Numbered from the stretch's first letter, positions 1 through 9,538 are shown. The stretch: DNA of 21,356 nt from Blastocladiella britannica (GCA_025349905.2 MU624832.1:1-21356), one strand, 5' to 3'. The notes: generated by a model not told the origin, from the letters alone. A program made the numbers and translations.

Positions 1-235
1 GCAGCGGCACAAATGCCAGGCCCAGGAGCGCCAGTAGCGCCATGATGGTTTGCGTGACCATCGCGGCCAGCCATACTTGGCCAGTCGTGAGCTTGGCCGA
101 CTCGCTGCCGAGCGCCAGTCCGTCGACTTCAGAGTCGGCATGAGCGCCGTGCGCCAGGACCAGAGCGGGCAAACACGCGGCAAAGACAAGTGCGTTGCGA
201 ACTGTTTCTCGAAAGGAATGAGGATTTCGTTCCAT
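1..235 (-). CDS. 5' part of a membrane protein with signal peptide, possibly a ZIP (SLC39-type) metal transporter
   Basis: Only the first 78 codons lie in the window; the gene runs off the left edge. Translation starts at the ATG whose A is at 235. An overlapping ATG at 239 gives only a short, non-hydrophobic peptide that stops within the window, so I rejected it. Residues 14-31 form a hydrophobic signal-peptide-like core ending in Ala-His-Gly-Ala-His-Ala. After a short acidic stretch, residues about 54-78 form a second hydrophobic segment that begins VWLAAMV and ends LAFVPL. This order (signal peptide, short His/acid-rich lumenal part, then a first membrane helix introduced by Trp and closed by a Pro) is seen in LIV-1-type ZIP zinc transporters such as ZIP7 and ZIP13. 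The family call is an inference from little sequence; another secretory-pathway membrane protein is possible. Confidence 0.4.
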   Translation of the reverse strand, partial: MERNPHSFRETVRNALVFAACLPALVLAHGAHADSEVDGLALGSESAKLTTGQVWLAAMVTQTIMALLALLGLAFVPL

Positions 236-644
236 TCATGTTGGAAATAGAGTCGAGTGGACGAACCAAGGGACATTTAAGAACTGGATTAGACTGAAAT
301 GAGGAATGGATAACGGTAATGGATAACGGTTTTGGACAATGGGAGGGACGGCGGGCCGGCGGTATTTGTAGCCGGGAGGTTGCTTGGCCTGCGAAAAATG
401 GATTCCAAGCACAACCACGATAGTATGAAAGCTCCCAAGCAATGGTACGTGCAAATTTGCACGGTGGACACTGCACTACTTGCAAATTACGATAAAAACG
501 GCTTTAAGGGGAAGTGGTGATTTTGTCAGAGAGAGCCAAAACGCACTGACGGACAGTTTTGTAAGCGTTTCATGTGCGGCCTGTGTGTTCGCGCTGGTCA
601 GCTGCATGCAAAAATGCAAGGAAAAGGACATGCATTTCAACAAC
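236..644. other. Intergenic region between HSF gene 3' end and the left-edge gene
   Basis: This stretch of about 409 bp holds no convincing gene. It is more AT-rich than the flanking coding DNA. It should carry the 3' UTR and terminator of the HSF gene (stop at 645) and the promoter of the left-edge gene (start at 235). The only structured element seen is the 13-bp tandem repeat at 305-330. Several ORFs cross it on both strands, but none has recognisable protein features. Confidence 0.6.
305..330. repeat. Perfect 13-bp tandem duplication with Myb- and GATA-like cores
   Basis: AATGGATAACGGT occurs twice, head to tail, without mismatch. Each copy contains GATAA (GATA-factor core) and TAACGG (Myb recognition core). 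The pair sits about 70-95 bp upstream of the ATG at 235 of the minus-strand gene, which suits a promoter element. Function is inferred only. Confidence 0.55.
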
Positions 645-2602
645 CTACAAGACGTCCGCCATGTTGGGCCGGGTCCGTAACGGCGGCGGTGCGCGGTACA
701 TGTGCACGTTCTGCTGTTGCTCATCCTCTCCAGACAATCGCTCCGGAAGCGCTGCATCTTCATCCTCCTCCCATGGCCGATACGACCGCTTGTACATGCG
801 TCCCGACTGCGTTTGGGGTGGCGGCAGAGATACTTCGGGCGTGCTTGATTCAGGTGGGGTCGCCGTGGCGGGCGGCCATGCGGGTGGTGCAGAATGGTGT
901 TGCTGATGGCGGAAATGGTGATACTGGTGGCCTGGGGCCGGAGACGACATGGACGCGCGCAAGGTTGCTGCTGTTGCTGGTACCGAAACCGTAGTGACCG
1001 ATATCGGGGTCGGCGGCGAACCGCCATTCGTATGAGCGCTGCCAAAGGGTGCGTGCTGATGGTGCTGATAAGGGTGACACTGGCGCCGGATAGCAGACGG
1101 CAATGGCAGGGCTGAGGTCGCGTGAGGGTGCGGAAGGTGATGATGATATTGGGAATGGCTCGTGGTCTGCAACGGCGGAGGCGGCAACGAAGGCGACCCA
1201 TTCATTCTTCCCGTTGTCGCCTTCGTCGTCGTCATGGGTGGCGGATGGTACTGCACCGGGGACGGGTATACGGGATGCGGCGAGTAGGGACCAGCACCGG
1301 CGGCAATGGGCGGCGGAAGCGGATGCAATGCGTCGCGGATGCACGCGAGCTCGTGCTCAATGTCCTCAGCCTCGGCCGCGTGCGGTGAATCACGCGGCAG
1401 CGCTGCAACCACCAGGGACGAAAGCCGCGCTGCCGCCGCCGATAACCACGCAACCTGCTCCTTTAGATCCGGAGTCGGTAATGCGGTTGCGCCGTTGGCA
1501 GAATGCGGGTGGTGAAGATGGTGCAGCGTCACAGGCGGCGGCGACCCGCTTCCAAATCGAACCGCGAGCGGACTCGTACCGGACGTAGGAGCCGCCTGCT
1601 GTTGATGAGAATGTTGGCGGTGTGCGAGAGACAAGGACGCGGATGTGCGAGGTCGCTTGGGGTCAGGGTATTCCGAGTCGTGCAGATCGGGGTATGCTTG
1701 GCGGGGTGGTGATTGGCGCGGCGGCATTGGATGCTGGTACGACGAATGTTGCTGCTGCGACGGCGCTGCTGCTGCTGCTGGTGGCGGGGCCCATTGCTGC
1801 TGCTGCTGCGCAGGAGCCGGTCCGCTTTCCGGTGCCGAAGACGAGTCAACGCCATCGGCAGCCCGAGCGCCCGGCCGCGACGACTTTCGCTTGATCTGGC
1901 CCAAGAGATCCCATCGGCCGCGCTGGAACAGTGGGTGCTTGAACTCCCACGGCTGCTCGGTTGGTGACGTCGGAGGATCGCTATTTGTGTTGTTACCATT
2001 GGACTCGGCAAGTGGGGTCGGCGACGATAAGAGCGACGGGTTGCGCGAATCGGGTTCGTCACCATCGGATCCGGCTGCTGCCAGTGAGGACCGCGAACCG
2101 CGAGTGGGAGGGTGTGCGGCTGGAAGGCCCGTATTCCGGATCAGCTTCGAGAAGCCGTACCTGGATTTTATTGTTGTTGGAATGAGAATTTTTTTGAGAA
2201 TGGGGAATGATCACTGCTTTGTGTTCAGGATCCCACTTCCCATCACCTGATTCCCCGGCATGGCATGGACCCTACCCTACCATTAACCACACCCTACGCC
2301 AAAACTAAAAAGAAAACGAGATCGTACATATTCAACTGGCGAATAAATGACGAAAAGTTCTTGTGCTTGAACTGGGTCGGAAGTAACCGCAGCGAGAACT
2401 CGGTCGGCGCCAGTACTTGGAACGACATTCCATTCGGCTCGGTCCATGCAATCAAGTGTGCGTTGGACGCGTCCTCGAGCATTCCATAGAGCTTGGACAC
2501 AAAGTGGCCCGAGAGCGCCGGCGGAGCCGCTGTGGTCGCCATTGGAGCAGCTGAGTGGTGTGGGGCCGACGGGGACACGGAAGGAGAAGCTAATGCGTGC
2601 AT
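645..2602 (-). CDS. HSF1: Heat shock transcription factor (HSF), two exons
   Basis: Sequence-specific activator that binds heat shock elements as a trimer. Exons are 2602-2328 and 2160-645, giving 596 aa. Exon 1 carries the HSF DNA-binding domain from residue about 33 (GHFVSKLYGML) to the recognition helix (FKHKNFSSFIRQLN). The intron at 2327-2161 splits the Met codon and restores MYGFSKL in exon 2. The domain resumes at residues 163-185 (WEFKHPLFQRGRWDLLGQIK, then RK). Between these lie about 60 Ser/Pro/Asn-rich residues, far longer than the usual wing-proximal loop. A Leu/Val/Ile heptad region at about 323-370 fits the HR-A/B trimerisation coil. Gln, Pro and His tracts and a basic KRPR follow the domain or flank the coil. 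The start at 2602 is the first ATG near the domain. In-frame ATGs at 2707 (+35 residues) and 2542 are alternatives. Family call is firm; the start is uncertain. Confidence 0.93.
1749..1809. repeat. CTG/CAG microsatellites within HSF coding sequence
   Basis: Two short CTG runs, read on the minus strand as CAG/GCA, encode adjacent Gln and Ala tracts of the HSF. The same repeat is read in different frames, giving QQQQQ and AAAAA. Such tracts are common in this window and probably vary in length between strains. Confidence 0.7.
2161..2327 (-). other. HSF intron inside the DNA-binding domain
   Basis: Donor GTACGA follows AAT-AT, and acceptor CCAG precedes G-TAC-GGC, so splicing rebuilds Asn-Met-Tyr-Gly-Phe, the invariant end of the HSF recognition helix. 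At 167 bp it is more than twice the length of every other intron placed here. Near the donor the sense strand has clustered G-runs (TAGGGTAGGG, plus GGTGTGG), which read CCCTA repeats on the plus strand. Retention adds a few residues and a stop, truncating the protein at about residue 102. Confidence 0.88.
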
Positions 2603-3003
2603 CCCTATTTGGGCTTTTGCAGTTTGCAGATTTTGATTGGTGGGAGTGCACACGAAGGAGAGAGGCGTCGAAGTAGAAGAAATAGTCGATGTTGGGAGAG
2701 CACACATAAATGGTATGGCCTGATACGGTTTGGAAGCGAGATAATTGATTAAAATCCAACAAAGACGTCTTTGCAAGAAAGAACGCAGCGAAGGGAGTCC
2801 GGGTACCGCGGGAACGGAGTGAAAAATGTATTCTCGTCTATTGTAGTACGGTCCTCGCTTAGCAAGAGAACGTGGTACAGGGTTATCGGTGGAAAAAGCG
2901 GGATATGGCGAGGTACATGTGTGTATTTTTAGCTCGCCAAGGCCATTGATCTGATGATTTTGAATCCTTCCACGTGTTCCACGACGGCGATGGCAAAAAA
3001 GCT
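2603..3003. other. Intergenic region upstream of HSF
   Basis: About 400 bp lie between the Treslin-like gene stop (3004) and the HSF start (2602). The region should hold the terminator of the former and the promoter and 5' UTR of the latter. The HSF reading frame stays open upstream through it, with an in-frame ATG at 2707. I found no perfect three-unit heat shock element; scattered GAA and TTC triplets have the wrong spacing. A CACGTG E-box-like hexamer lies near 2973. Confidence 0.5.
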
Positions 3004-6000
3004 CTATTCCGGTTCCTCCGCCAGCAGCTCGCCCAAGTCCTTGAACGGGGTGAACAGCGCTTGCAACGCTGCAACACCGCCCGCGTGCTTGGCAGCCGAC
3101 CGGCGCACGCTGCGAGCCGATCCTGGTGGGCAATCCGACCGTGACTCTTTGATCCGGTCCAGTGGGGTCGCTGGCGGCATTGAAGCTGCAGTTGTCGGAT
3201 CGCGGCGACGTGTTGGTGTGGACGGGATCATGGGTGGTGGTGCTGCAGGTTTGGCCACTGCCACGGTAGGTACGGGTAAAGTCGAGGAGGATGTTGAAGA
3301 GCTAAACCGCTGCATCAGGTGCGAGATCCGGCTCGGCATTCTTCGGCTGATCTTGGACGGTACCGCAGCCGTTTCCACCGCTGCTGCCATCGGAGCGGCA
3401 GTGGGCAGGGCGGCAGACTTGGCAGCGGGTGCCATAAATGGAGAGGAAGCATCGACCATGGTCGTCATGCTGCCCATGTCCACGACAACAGGTGCGCTCC
3501 GCGTGCGCGACAGCGTTGGGAATGATGCGGGCGAATGCGTAGACGATAAGCCGCGCAGCCGTGTGCCAAACGCCAGCTCGGTCGCGATCCTGCGTTTGCG
3601 TACTGCGTCAATGGCCACGGGACTGCTCGGCGCGCTGTTGGGTGCACTGCTCGGTGGTGTGCCTCCTAGCAACAACGGCTCCTCCCTCATCATGGACGTT
3701 GTCGACGATGTGGCCGAGAACAAGGGCACGCCAACACCACCATCCACGCCCATGGCCGAGAACGAGACGGAGCGAGCAAGCGCCGGCCGCTTGGCCGACG
3801 GCGAGTCCACATCCATTGGCTCCACTGCTCCAGGCACTGTTGTCACCACGGTCAGCAGATTTGCACCACCCCGCTCGTCGTCGTCACTGCTTGAGCGCTC
3901 GTAGTGGTGGCCGCGGATCCGCTCGGCTCGCCGCATATCTGCCTGCGTACGTTTCCGGGGCGGCGTGGCCGAGACGTTCGATGTGCGAGTTACTGAGAGT
4001 GGTGGTGGCGGTGGTGGTGGTGGTGGTGCCCTGCTATGCATCGGCGGCAATGGCGGCGGCGCAAACAGCATCTCCCGGCGGCGCATGCGGTCCAGCCTCT
4101 GGTTCTGGCGCAACCCGAAACTGTGCTGCGACGAGCTCATGCGTGCCGAAAGATTGAACTGAATCGGTGGTGGTGGCGCGCCCAGTTGCATCGATCCCAT
4201 TCGCTCCAATTTGGGCGAAAACGGGTTAGGTGTGGACGCGACGTAGGACTGCAAGTTACCACCCACCTCGCGGTATAGGTCGGCCACGAGTTCGGGGAAC
4301 GTATCGTGGTAGCTGTTCATTTGTTTAAAAATGTGAGCATTAATCGCTTGATGAGGGAATGGAGAACGTACAAAAATACGACGATGCGCTCAACGAAAAG
4401 GCGCAGACGCATCTCGGGTTCTGCAGCATTAGCGACTGCCACAGGTGCCGACGATCCACCGTCACTCTCGCCTACTGCCACCAACGCAGGCGGCTCGACC
4501 CACGCAACAGCAGACCCAGCGTTACTACACTCGAGCTGCAGCTTGCGCACAAACGCAGCCGCCTCGCCCTCCAGCAGCTGACGCGCGTCAGGGTCGGCGG
4601 TCGCGGGCAGCGCGAGCGCGCGGGCCGCAATCAGTTCCAGGTGAATGGCTACCTGCACCATGCAGTCGCGTACATGGCACGCCGCCGCGTACAGCGCCGG
4701 CGTCAGGGACGCGGCGTGGGCGGCGCCGGCCGCGTACCCTTCCTTTGCCGCTACTGCTTCGTCCGCGGGGAGTGTAGCTGTAGTACGTGACGAGGATGAC
4801 AAGGACGCGGATGAGTCCATGACGGGCAAGGATCCCATCGAGCCCGTTCGCGTTAACCCACCACCGCTGCGGCGGGATGCAGCTGATCCCATGACGGGGC
4901 GCGTCCACGACTGCGTGCGACTCAAGGTCCGCTTTACATTGGCCGCCGTTGTTGTCGTTGAAGCCGATACTGGGTCGGCATCGGTTGCGGGAGAAGCAGA
5001 GAGCAAATCCCTAGCCATGGCGCGGCGCGCCGTCATGCGGCCCGACGCGCACTGGGTGCCCGTGACCGCCGCGAGCCACGTGGCGGGGCTCTGGCTAATG
5101 TGGGTGCGCGCATTGCACATAGACGCGGTGAAGGTGTGCAACCGGGCCGCAAACCGCGCGGGCGTCCACTCGGCCAAGTTGGGTGCAAGCGATTGGGGCA
5201 GGCCGTACACGATCATAAGGTATTCGCGTCGCAGGTCCGCTGCGGCCGAGGATGGGGAAATCGACATCGGCAGCGGTGCCACGCTGTTGTGCATTTCGTC
5301 AGTAGTCGGATCGGTCGACGCCTTCGTGGTTGGCAATTGTTGTGGCTGGTGGTGCTGGTGTTGTAAATGCGAGAGACTGCGCGGGGTCGCCGGTTGCGCG
5401 GCTGCTGGAGCACCGGTTGCCGAATCCGCGGCCTCGATTTGGTGGAAAAGGGATTGGATGTGAAATACACCACCAGGTGCTACCTTCTTCTTGTTGGTGC
5501 TGGCCCCAAGCATGTGATCGGCGGTGGCGACCGAAACGGGCAAGATCGTTGCCCAGCCGTGTGACACGCGCTCCACGATCGCATGGAGGCTTGCACCCTC
5601 GTTCGAAATCAGAACGGGGCGGCCTTGCTGAACTGTCTCGCGAATAGAAGACGGTGTGCCGCTCAGCGCCACCCACGCGGGACTTTGGTCGAGACCTTCC
5701 GAAGCGTTCGTGTGCAACAGCAGCGCGGCAGCAGCACCATCGAAAGACATGACGCGTCGTGTGGTCCAGGCGCCGCCCTCGAGCAGGACCGAGTTAGGAG
5801 CCGACCCAGCAGCGATCGCCACCAACTCTCCCTCCCAGGACAACTGCGCGGTCGAAGAGGGAGCAGTGCTCGCACTCCCCTGCCGTGCGCCTGCGACGAT
5901 CCGTGCCGGGGCCAGGGACCGCGGAAGCACCCGGCGGCGTTCGCTCGCGTGCCCGCCAAACAGAGTCGCCAGCCAGTCGGTGCCCTCAACCGGGAGATAC

Positions 6001-7028
6001 GTTCCGCCAAGCAAAGCAGCAAGGTTGTGCGCGGCGGTCAGTCGAGCACCATTGCAGCCGACATCATTGGCTGTCAGTTGAGGAGAATCAGGTTGGCCGA
6101 TATCCAACCAAGTGACGGCCGCGTAATTGCCGACGATTGCGGGCCAAGGCCCCGTGGGCAAGTTCCCATTTCGGTAGCCGTCGCCCAGTAGCGCACTGGT
6201 GACTGCGTGCGTGACCGCTGGCCAGTCCGGGAGTGCAATCGCACTGGAAGTCGCATCTGATCCAGAGCGGCGAGGCGGAACCACAAATGCCGCGGCGTCA
6301 GCGAGCGTAGCCGGAAACGCCGAGATCACGACCAAGTGCGTGCGCACGGGCAATTTAGCGGTGGTGGCCGAGAGAGCGGCGGACCGTAGCCGATCGCGTG
6401 CCGAGCGGGCCGGCGACACGGGCACCGCGGACGACAAGCTGCCGTTGCTGCCAGGTCGCACTGAGGCCAACTGGGGTGAGTACTGGTGCAATAAAGATGG
6501 CGCGCGTGACGAGTCGGCCAAAGTTGCCAGCGATGCCAGGTGCGCCGCCAGCGTCGGTAGCGATGTCATGAGGGCGGCGGTTCGCCCCGAGGCAGCGCAC
6601 TGGCGCGTACGGAGTGCAATCTCGGCATCAACCGCGTCCAGTGCGGCCGCCGAGAGTGGGGCCAGGGGTGGGAGCTCGACAGGTATGGGCCCGGGCAGCA
6701 GGTGAGTGCCTCTGTGTGTTTTTTTTTCCGTCGTGAGCTGACTTTGTTAAAGTAGAAAAAAAAGAATCGCGTACAGTAGCAGTGCCGAGTGAGTGTGGGC
6801 ATGGGCGTGGACCAAGAGAGCGCGGATCACGGCACGGGTGGCTTCGAGTGCGCCGGCGCGGGCCAGTTGAGGCGCGTCCACGACCAAGACCATGGTGGGT
6901 GGAGTGCGCGCGTGATGGTGGTGATGAGCACTTGGTCCATCGACAGTAGACAAGGGCACGTCCCAATGCACCAGCGACCGCAGTGGGGGCGGTGGTGGTA
7001 CCAGTGTTGGTGGTGGGTGGCCGAGCAT
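3004..7028 (-). CDS. TICRR: Treslin/TICRR-Sld3-like DNA replication initiation factor, three exons
   Basis: Treslin/Sld3 proteins load Cdc45 onto MCM and, once CDK-phosphorylated, dock on TopBP1/Dpb11 to fire origins. Exons are 7028-6775, 6711-4372 and 4312-3004, giving about 1300 aa; introns are 63 and 59 bp. The evidence is a remembered family pattern, not a search. MVLVVDA near residue 46, then THLVVISAF and VTWLDIG, look like beta strands of the Treslin N-terminal vWA-like region. At about 764-778, HVRDCMVQVAIHLEL matches the Arg-Glu/Asp...Leu-Gln...Leu-Glu helix of the Sld3-Treslin domain. Splicing at 4371/4313 joins FVERIVVFF to YHDTFPELVADLYREVG, which continues that domain. The C-terminal 400 residues are low-complexity and basic, with CDK-type sites TPPR (about 981) and TPTR (about 1230), and end in TPFKDLGELLAEE. 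The second in-frame ATG at 6893 has a stronger start context (ACCATGG) and may be the true start. Confidence 0.68.
4001..4028. repeat. GGT/ACC repeat encoding poly-proline in the Treslin-like protein
   Basis: A near-pure GGT run, read on the minus strand as CCA/CCG, encodes about ten consecutive prolines in the disordered C-terminal tail. Such a run could bind profilin, SH3 or WW domains, but nothing else supports that. Confidence 0.6.
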
Positions 7029-7144
7029 CTTGATTATTCGTCGTGTGAGAAGGAACGGTCGCTTCAACCTCTTTCCCGTTTCGACTGCATCAACCTTTTG
7101 GACTGTACTGGATCACACTGGCTTGACTTGCATTTTTGGAGGTA
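7029..7144. promoter_or_regulatory. Short divergent promoter between Treslin-like and FLASH-like genes
   Basis: Only 116 bp separate the outermost start codons of two divergently transcribed genes (251 bp if the Treslin-like gene starts at 6893). The interval is AT-richer than the coding DNA. TTTCCCGT at 7072-7079 matches the E2F consensus TTTSSCGC at seven of eight positions. No clear TATA box is present. Shared control is an inference from spacing. Confidence 0.5.
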
Positions 7145-7883
7145 ATGGCACCCGACCCCGGTTCCCTCGGCACTGGCTTGGGCTCGCCGGACCTCGATCC
7201 CGACCTCTACGCCGAGTTTGACGCGCTGATCCTGGCGGCTGCTTCTACCATTCCTGTTGTTGCTGCTCCTCCTGGTCCTGATCGCGACCCTGTAACGGCC
7301 CTGGAACGCGTATGGACCTTATGTCAAAGAAACGAGCGGATTCAATATAACAATGGCCAAAAAATTACCAGGAAAACCGCCTGCTGCGCGACGACAACCA
7401 ACGCCTGCGCACGGCCATGTCAGCAATGCAATCGCAGGTGCTTCCTTTAAAGCACATGGCGAAGGGATTATGGGACTCACATAAAATACAAATACACAGA
7501 TCGACGACCTGCTCCGGACCAACAAGGTCTTGGCCACCAACCTCACGTCGCTGTTTCACACGGCGCGCCTCGAGCTTGCGCGGCATGGGGCGCCTGGGTG
7601 GGTGGGCGGCGACATGGATTCGTCATCTCCAGACGCGGCTGTGCCTGCCGTTGTTGCTGCTGCTGCTGCTGCTTCTTCGTCGTCGCGACCGCCGCGAGCA
7701 TCGCGGCGCACCCACCGATCCGCATCGTCCGCATCGTCACCCTTGTCGTTGACTTCGGATGACGGCACAAGTGCGTCTCGGCGTCGGTCGCGTCCTTCCT
7801 CGACGTCACCTTCATCGTCCATGTCGACGGCGACCACGGCGCCGGTGGTGGCGGTTCCTTCGACCACCGCGACAGCTCCCTAG
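7145..7883 (+). CDS. Small coiled-coil protein resembling the FLASH/CASP8AP2 N-terminus, three exons
   Basis: Exons are 7145-7309, 7372-7437 and 7500-7883, with two 62-bp introns in phase 0, giving 204 aa. The start is the first ATG in frame. Splicing makes one continuous heptad coil from LEREN (residue 53) to about residue 110, which includes NLTSLFHTARLELARHG. That last segment resembles the FLASH coil signature (Asn-Ile-Ser-x-Leu-x-Lys-Thr-Ala-Arg-x-Glu). An acidic LDPDLY at residues 17-22 lies before the coil, where FLASH has the LDLY motif that recruits the histone pre-mRNA cleavage complex. The C-terminal half is Ser/Ala/Arg-rich and probably disordered. In animals FLASH binds Lsm11 in the U7 snRNP. 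The homology is tentative, since coiled coils align easily; SIKE/FGFR1OP2-type or another coiled-coil protein is possible. The gene model is firm, the name is not. Confidence 0.75.
7656..7673. repeat. GCT repeat encoding poly-alanine
   Basis: About six GCT units in exon 3 of the coiled-coil gene encode an Ala run followed by poly-Ser, at the border between the coil and the disordered tail. Confidence 0.6.
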
Positions 7884-7971
7884 TTGTTTCTTTCTTTGTT
7901 CCTGCCCTGCCCTGCCCGTGCAGCCCGTTCATTTTCGAGCGCTTAATAATTGGTTTCTACATAAATTTTAA

Positions 7972-9538
7972 ATGGCCACCACTCGGTCCGCGCGCACCTT
8001 GGCCACAGCTGCAGCAACAGCAGCAGGGACGGTACTCCTGCCGCCGCGCGTAGCCATTGTCGGCGCCGGCCCCGCCGGATTCTACACCGCGCACCGGCTG
8101 CTCAAGGCCCATGCCACTTTAGAAATCGACCTTTATGAGCGCCTGCCGGCCCCGTTCGGTTTGGTGCGGTACGGCGTGGCGCCAGACCACCCCGACGTCA
8201 AGGTATTTTTTTATTACTGAAGAAAGTATGCCGTGCCGATCGCGCCTAATAACGTATGATATATAATAGAATGTGATCCACAAGTTCCAGGAGGTGGCCG
8301 CGTCGCCGCGAATGGCATACATGGGCAACGTTGCCGTCGGCAACCTTGGTCACAGTGGCAACAACCAAAACAAAATCGCTCTGAGCGACCTGGCCGCCCG
8401 GTACTCGGCGGTAGTGGTCTCCACCGGCGCCACCGCGGCCGACCGGTCGCTCGGCGTCCCGGGCGAGCACGAGCTGCGAGGTGTGTACTCTGCGCGCGCG
8501 TTTGTTGGCTGGTACAATGGGCACCCGGACTTTGCCGATCTCCACCCGGACCTCGATTCAATTGATTCCACGACGGCCGTGGTGGTTGGGCAGGGCAACG
8601 TGGCCCTGGACGTGGCGCGGATCTTGCTGACTCCCACGACAACGTTGCGTGGAACCGACGTGGCGATACACGCGGTCGACGCGCTCGCGCAATCGCGGAT
8701 CCGGAAGGTGCAGATTGTCGGGCGCCGTGGACCCGCGCAGGCCGCGTTCACCGCCAAGGAAATGCGCGAGCTGGCGGCTCTGCGGACGGCTGATCCGCCG
8801 GTGGAGGCCGTGGTTGACGCCGGGCTGGTCGCGGCCGCTCGTGCGACATGGGCTGCGGGACTGGCCAAGGACCGCGCGCGGTCGCGGTTGATGGGTATTC
8901 TCGAGACCATTGCCGCTTCTGGTGGTGCCTCTGTTGGCAGCGGCAGCCGACAATGGTCGCTCGACTTCCAGCTGTCCCCGCGCGCGTTCCTGCCGAGTGT
9001 CAGCGACCCGACGCGACTAGGCGCCGTTGAGTGGACCGAGAACGCGCTCTCGGGCCCCGTCACTGCTCAGCACCCCGACTCCGCCCGCGCCACCGCCACC
9101 GCCGCGATCCGCACAACCAACAACGTCGCGCTAGCCGTCACCTCGATCGGGTACCGCGCCGAGCCGCTCGATGACCTGCTGCCTTTCGACGCGCGGTCCG
9201 GGACCGTCCCGTGTGACCCTGTAGGCCGCGCGGTTGGCGTGGACCGAGTGTATGTGGCCGGGTGGGCCAAGCGTGGGCCCACGGGGGTCATTGCATCTAC
9301 CATGCGCGACGCGTACGAGACGGCGGATGCGGTGGCGGCCGATCTCGCGATCCCAGAACAGTCAACGTCTGTCGTGGTGTCGCGATCCAGTATCCTGCGG
9401 TGGTTGGCACAGGACCGCGGAATACAAGTGGTCGACTGGCGCGCGTGGGAGGCGATCGCCGCGTATGAAAAAGACAAGTTGGGCGGAGCCAAGGTGGTGC
9501 GCGTGCCCGACATGCTGCGGATCGCGTTTCCAGGGTAA
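7972..9538 (+). CDS. ARH1: Mitochondrial NADPH:adrenodoxin/ferredoxin oxidoreductase, two exons
   Basis: FAD enzyme that passes electrons from NADPH to mitochondrial ferredoxin for Fe-S cluster, heme A and ubiquinone synthesis. Exons are 7972-8202 and 8270-9538, giving 499 aa, close to the roughly 490 of human FDXR. The 67-bp intron falls between PDHPDVK and NVIHKFQ, a classic FDXR stretch. The FAD motif VGAGPAG is at residues 30-36, followed by LYERLPAPFGLVRYGVAPDH. The NADPH motif GQGNVALDVARILL is at 184-197, with GRRGPAQAAFTAKEMREL downstream and the second nucleotide-binding signature GWAKRGPTGVI near 407. The N-terminal 22 residues are Arg/Ala/Thr-rich without acids, as in a mitochondrial targeting peptide. 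The ATG is preceded by AT-rich leader, and the upstream gene ends 88 bp away. Nothing is broken or missing. Confidence 0.97.

Noticed and set aside
1965..2160. A second HSF intron that would remove the long DNA-binding-domain insertion
   Set aside because: The GT and AG pairs I tried do not preserve the frame, and the segment has normal coding composition.
2265..2300. Interstitial telomere repeat (CCCTA units) in the HSF intron
   Set aside because: Only two contiguous units, with imperfect copies nearby; too short to call.
2603..3003. Heat shock elements upstream of HSF (autoregulation)
   Set aside because: GAA and TTC triplets occur, but none form three alternating units with 2-bp spacing.
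2954..3904. 316-aa plus-strand ORF
   Set aside because: It is antisense to the last exon of the Treslin-like gene, is Ala/Gly/Val-rich and lacks features; the minus-strand frame joins in phase with upstream exons.
4001..4028. Simple repeats (GGT, CTG) as mobile-element or CRISPR remnants
   Set aside because: They are in-frame homopolymer codons with no spacer structure, inverted repeats or target duplications.
3004..4320. Treating the 438-codon frame as a separate gene with its own start
   Set aside because: Its start overlaps the end of the upstream frame. A 59-bp GT-AG intron joins the two in phase and restores a continuous Sld3/Treslin-like helix.
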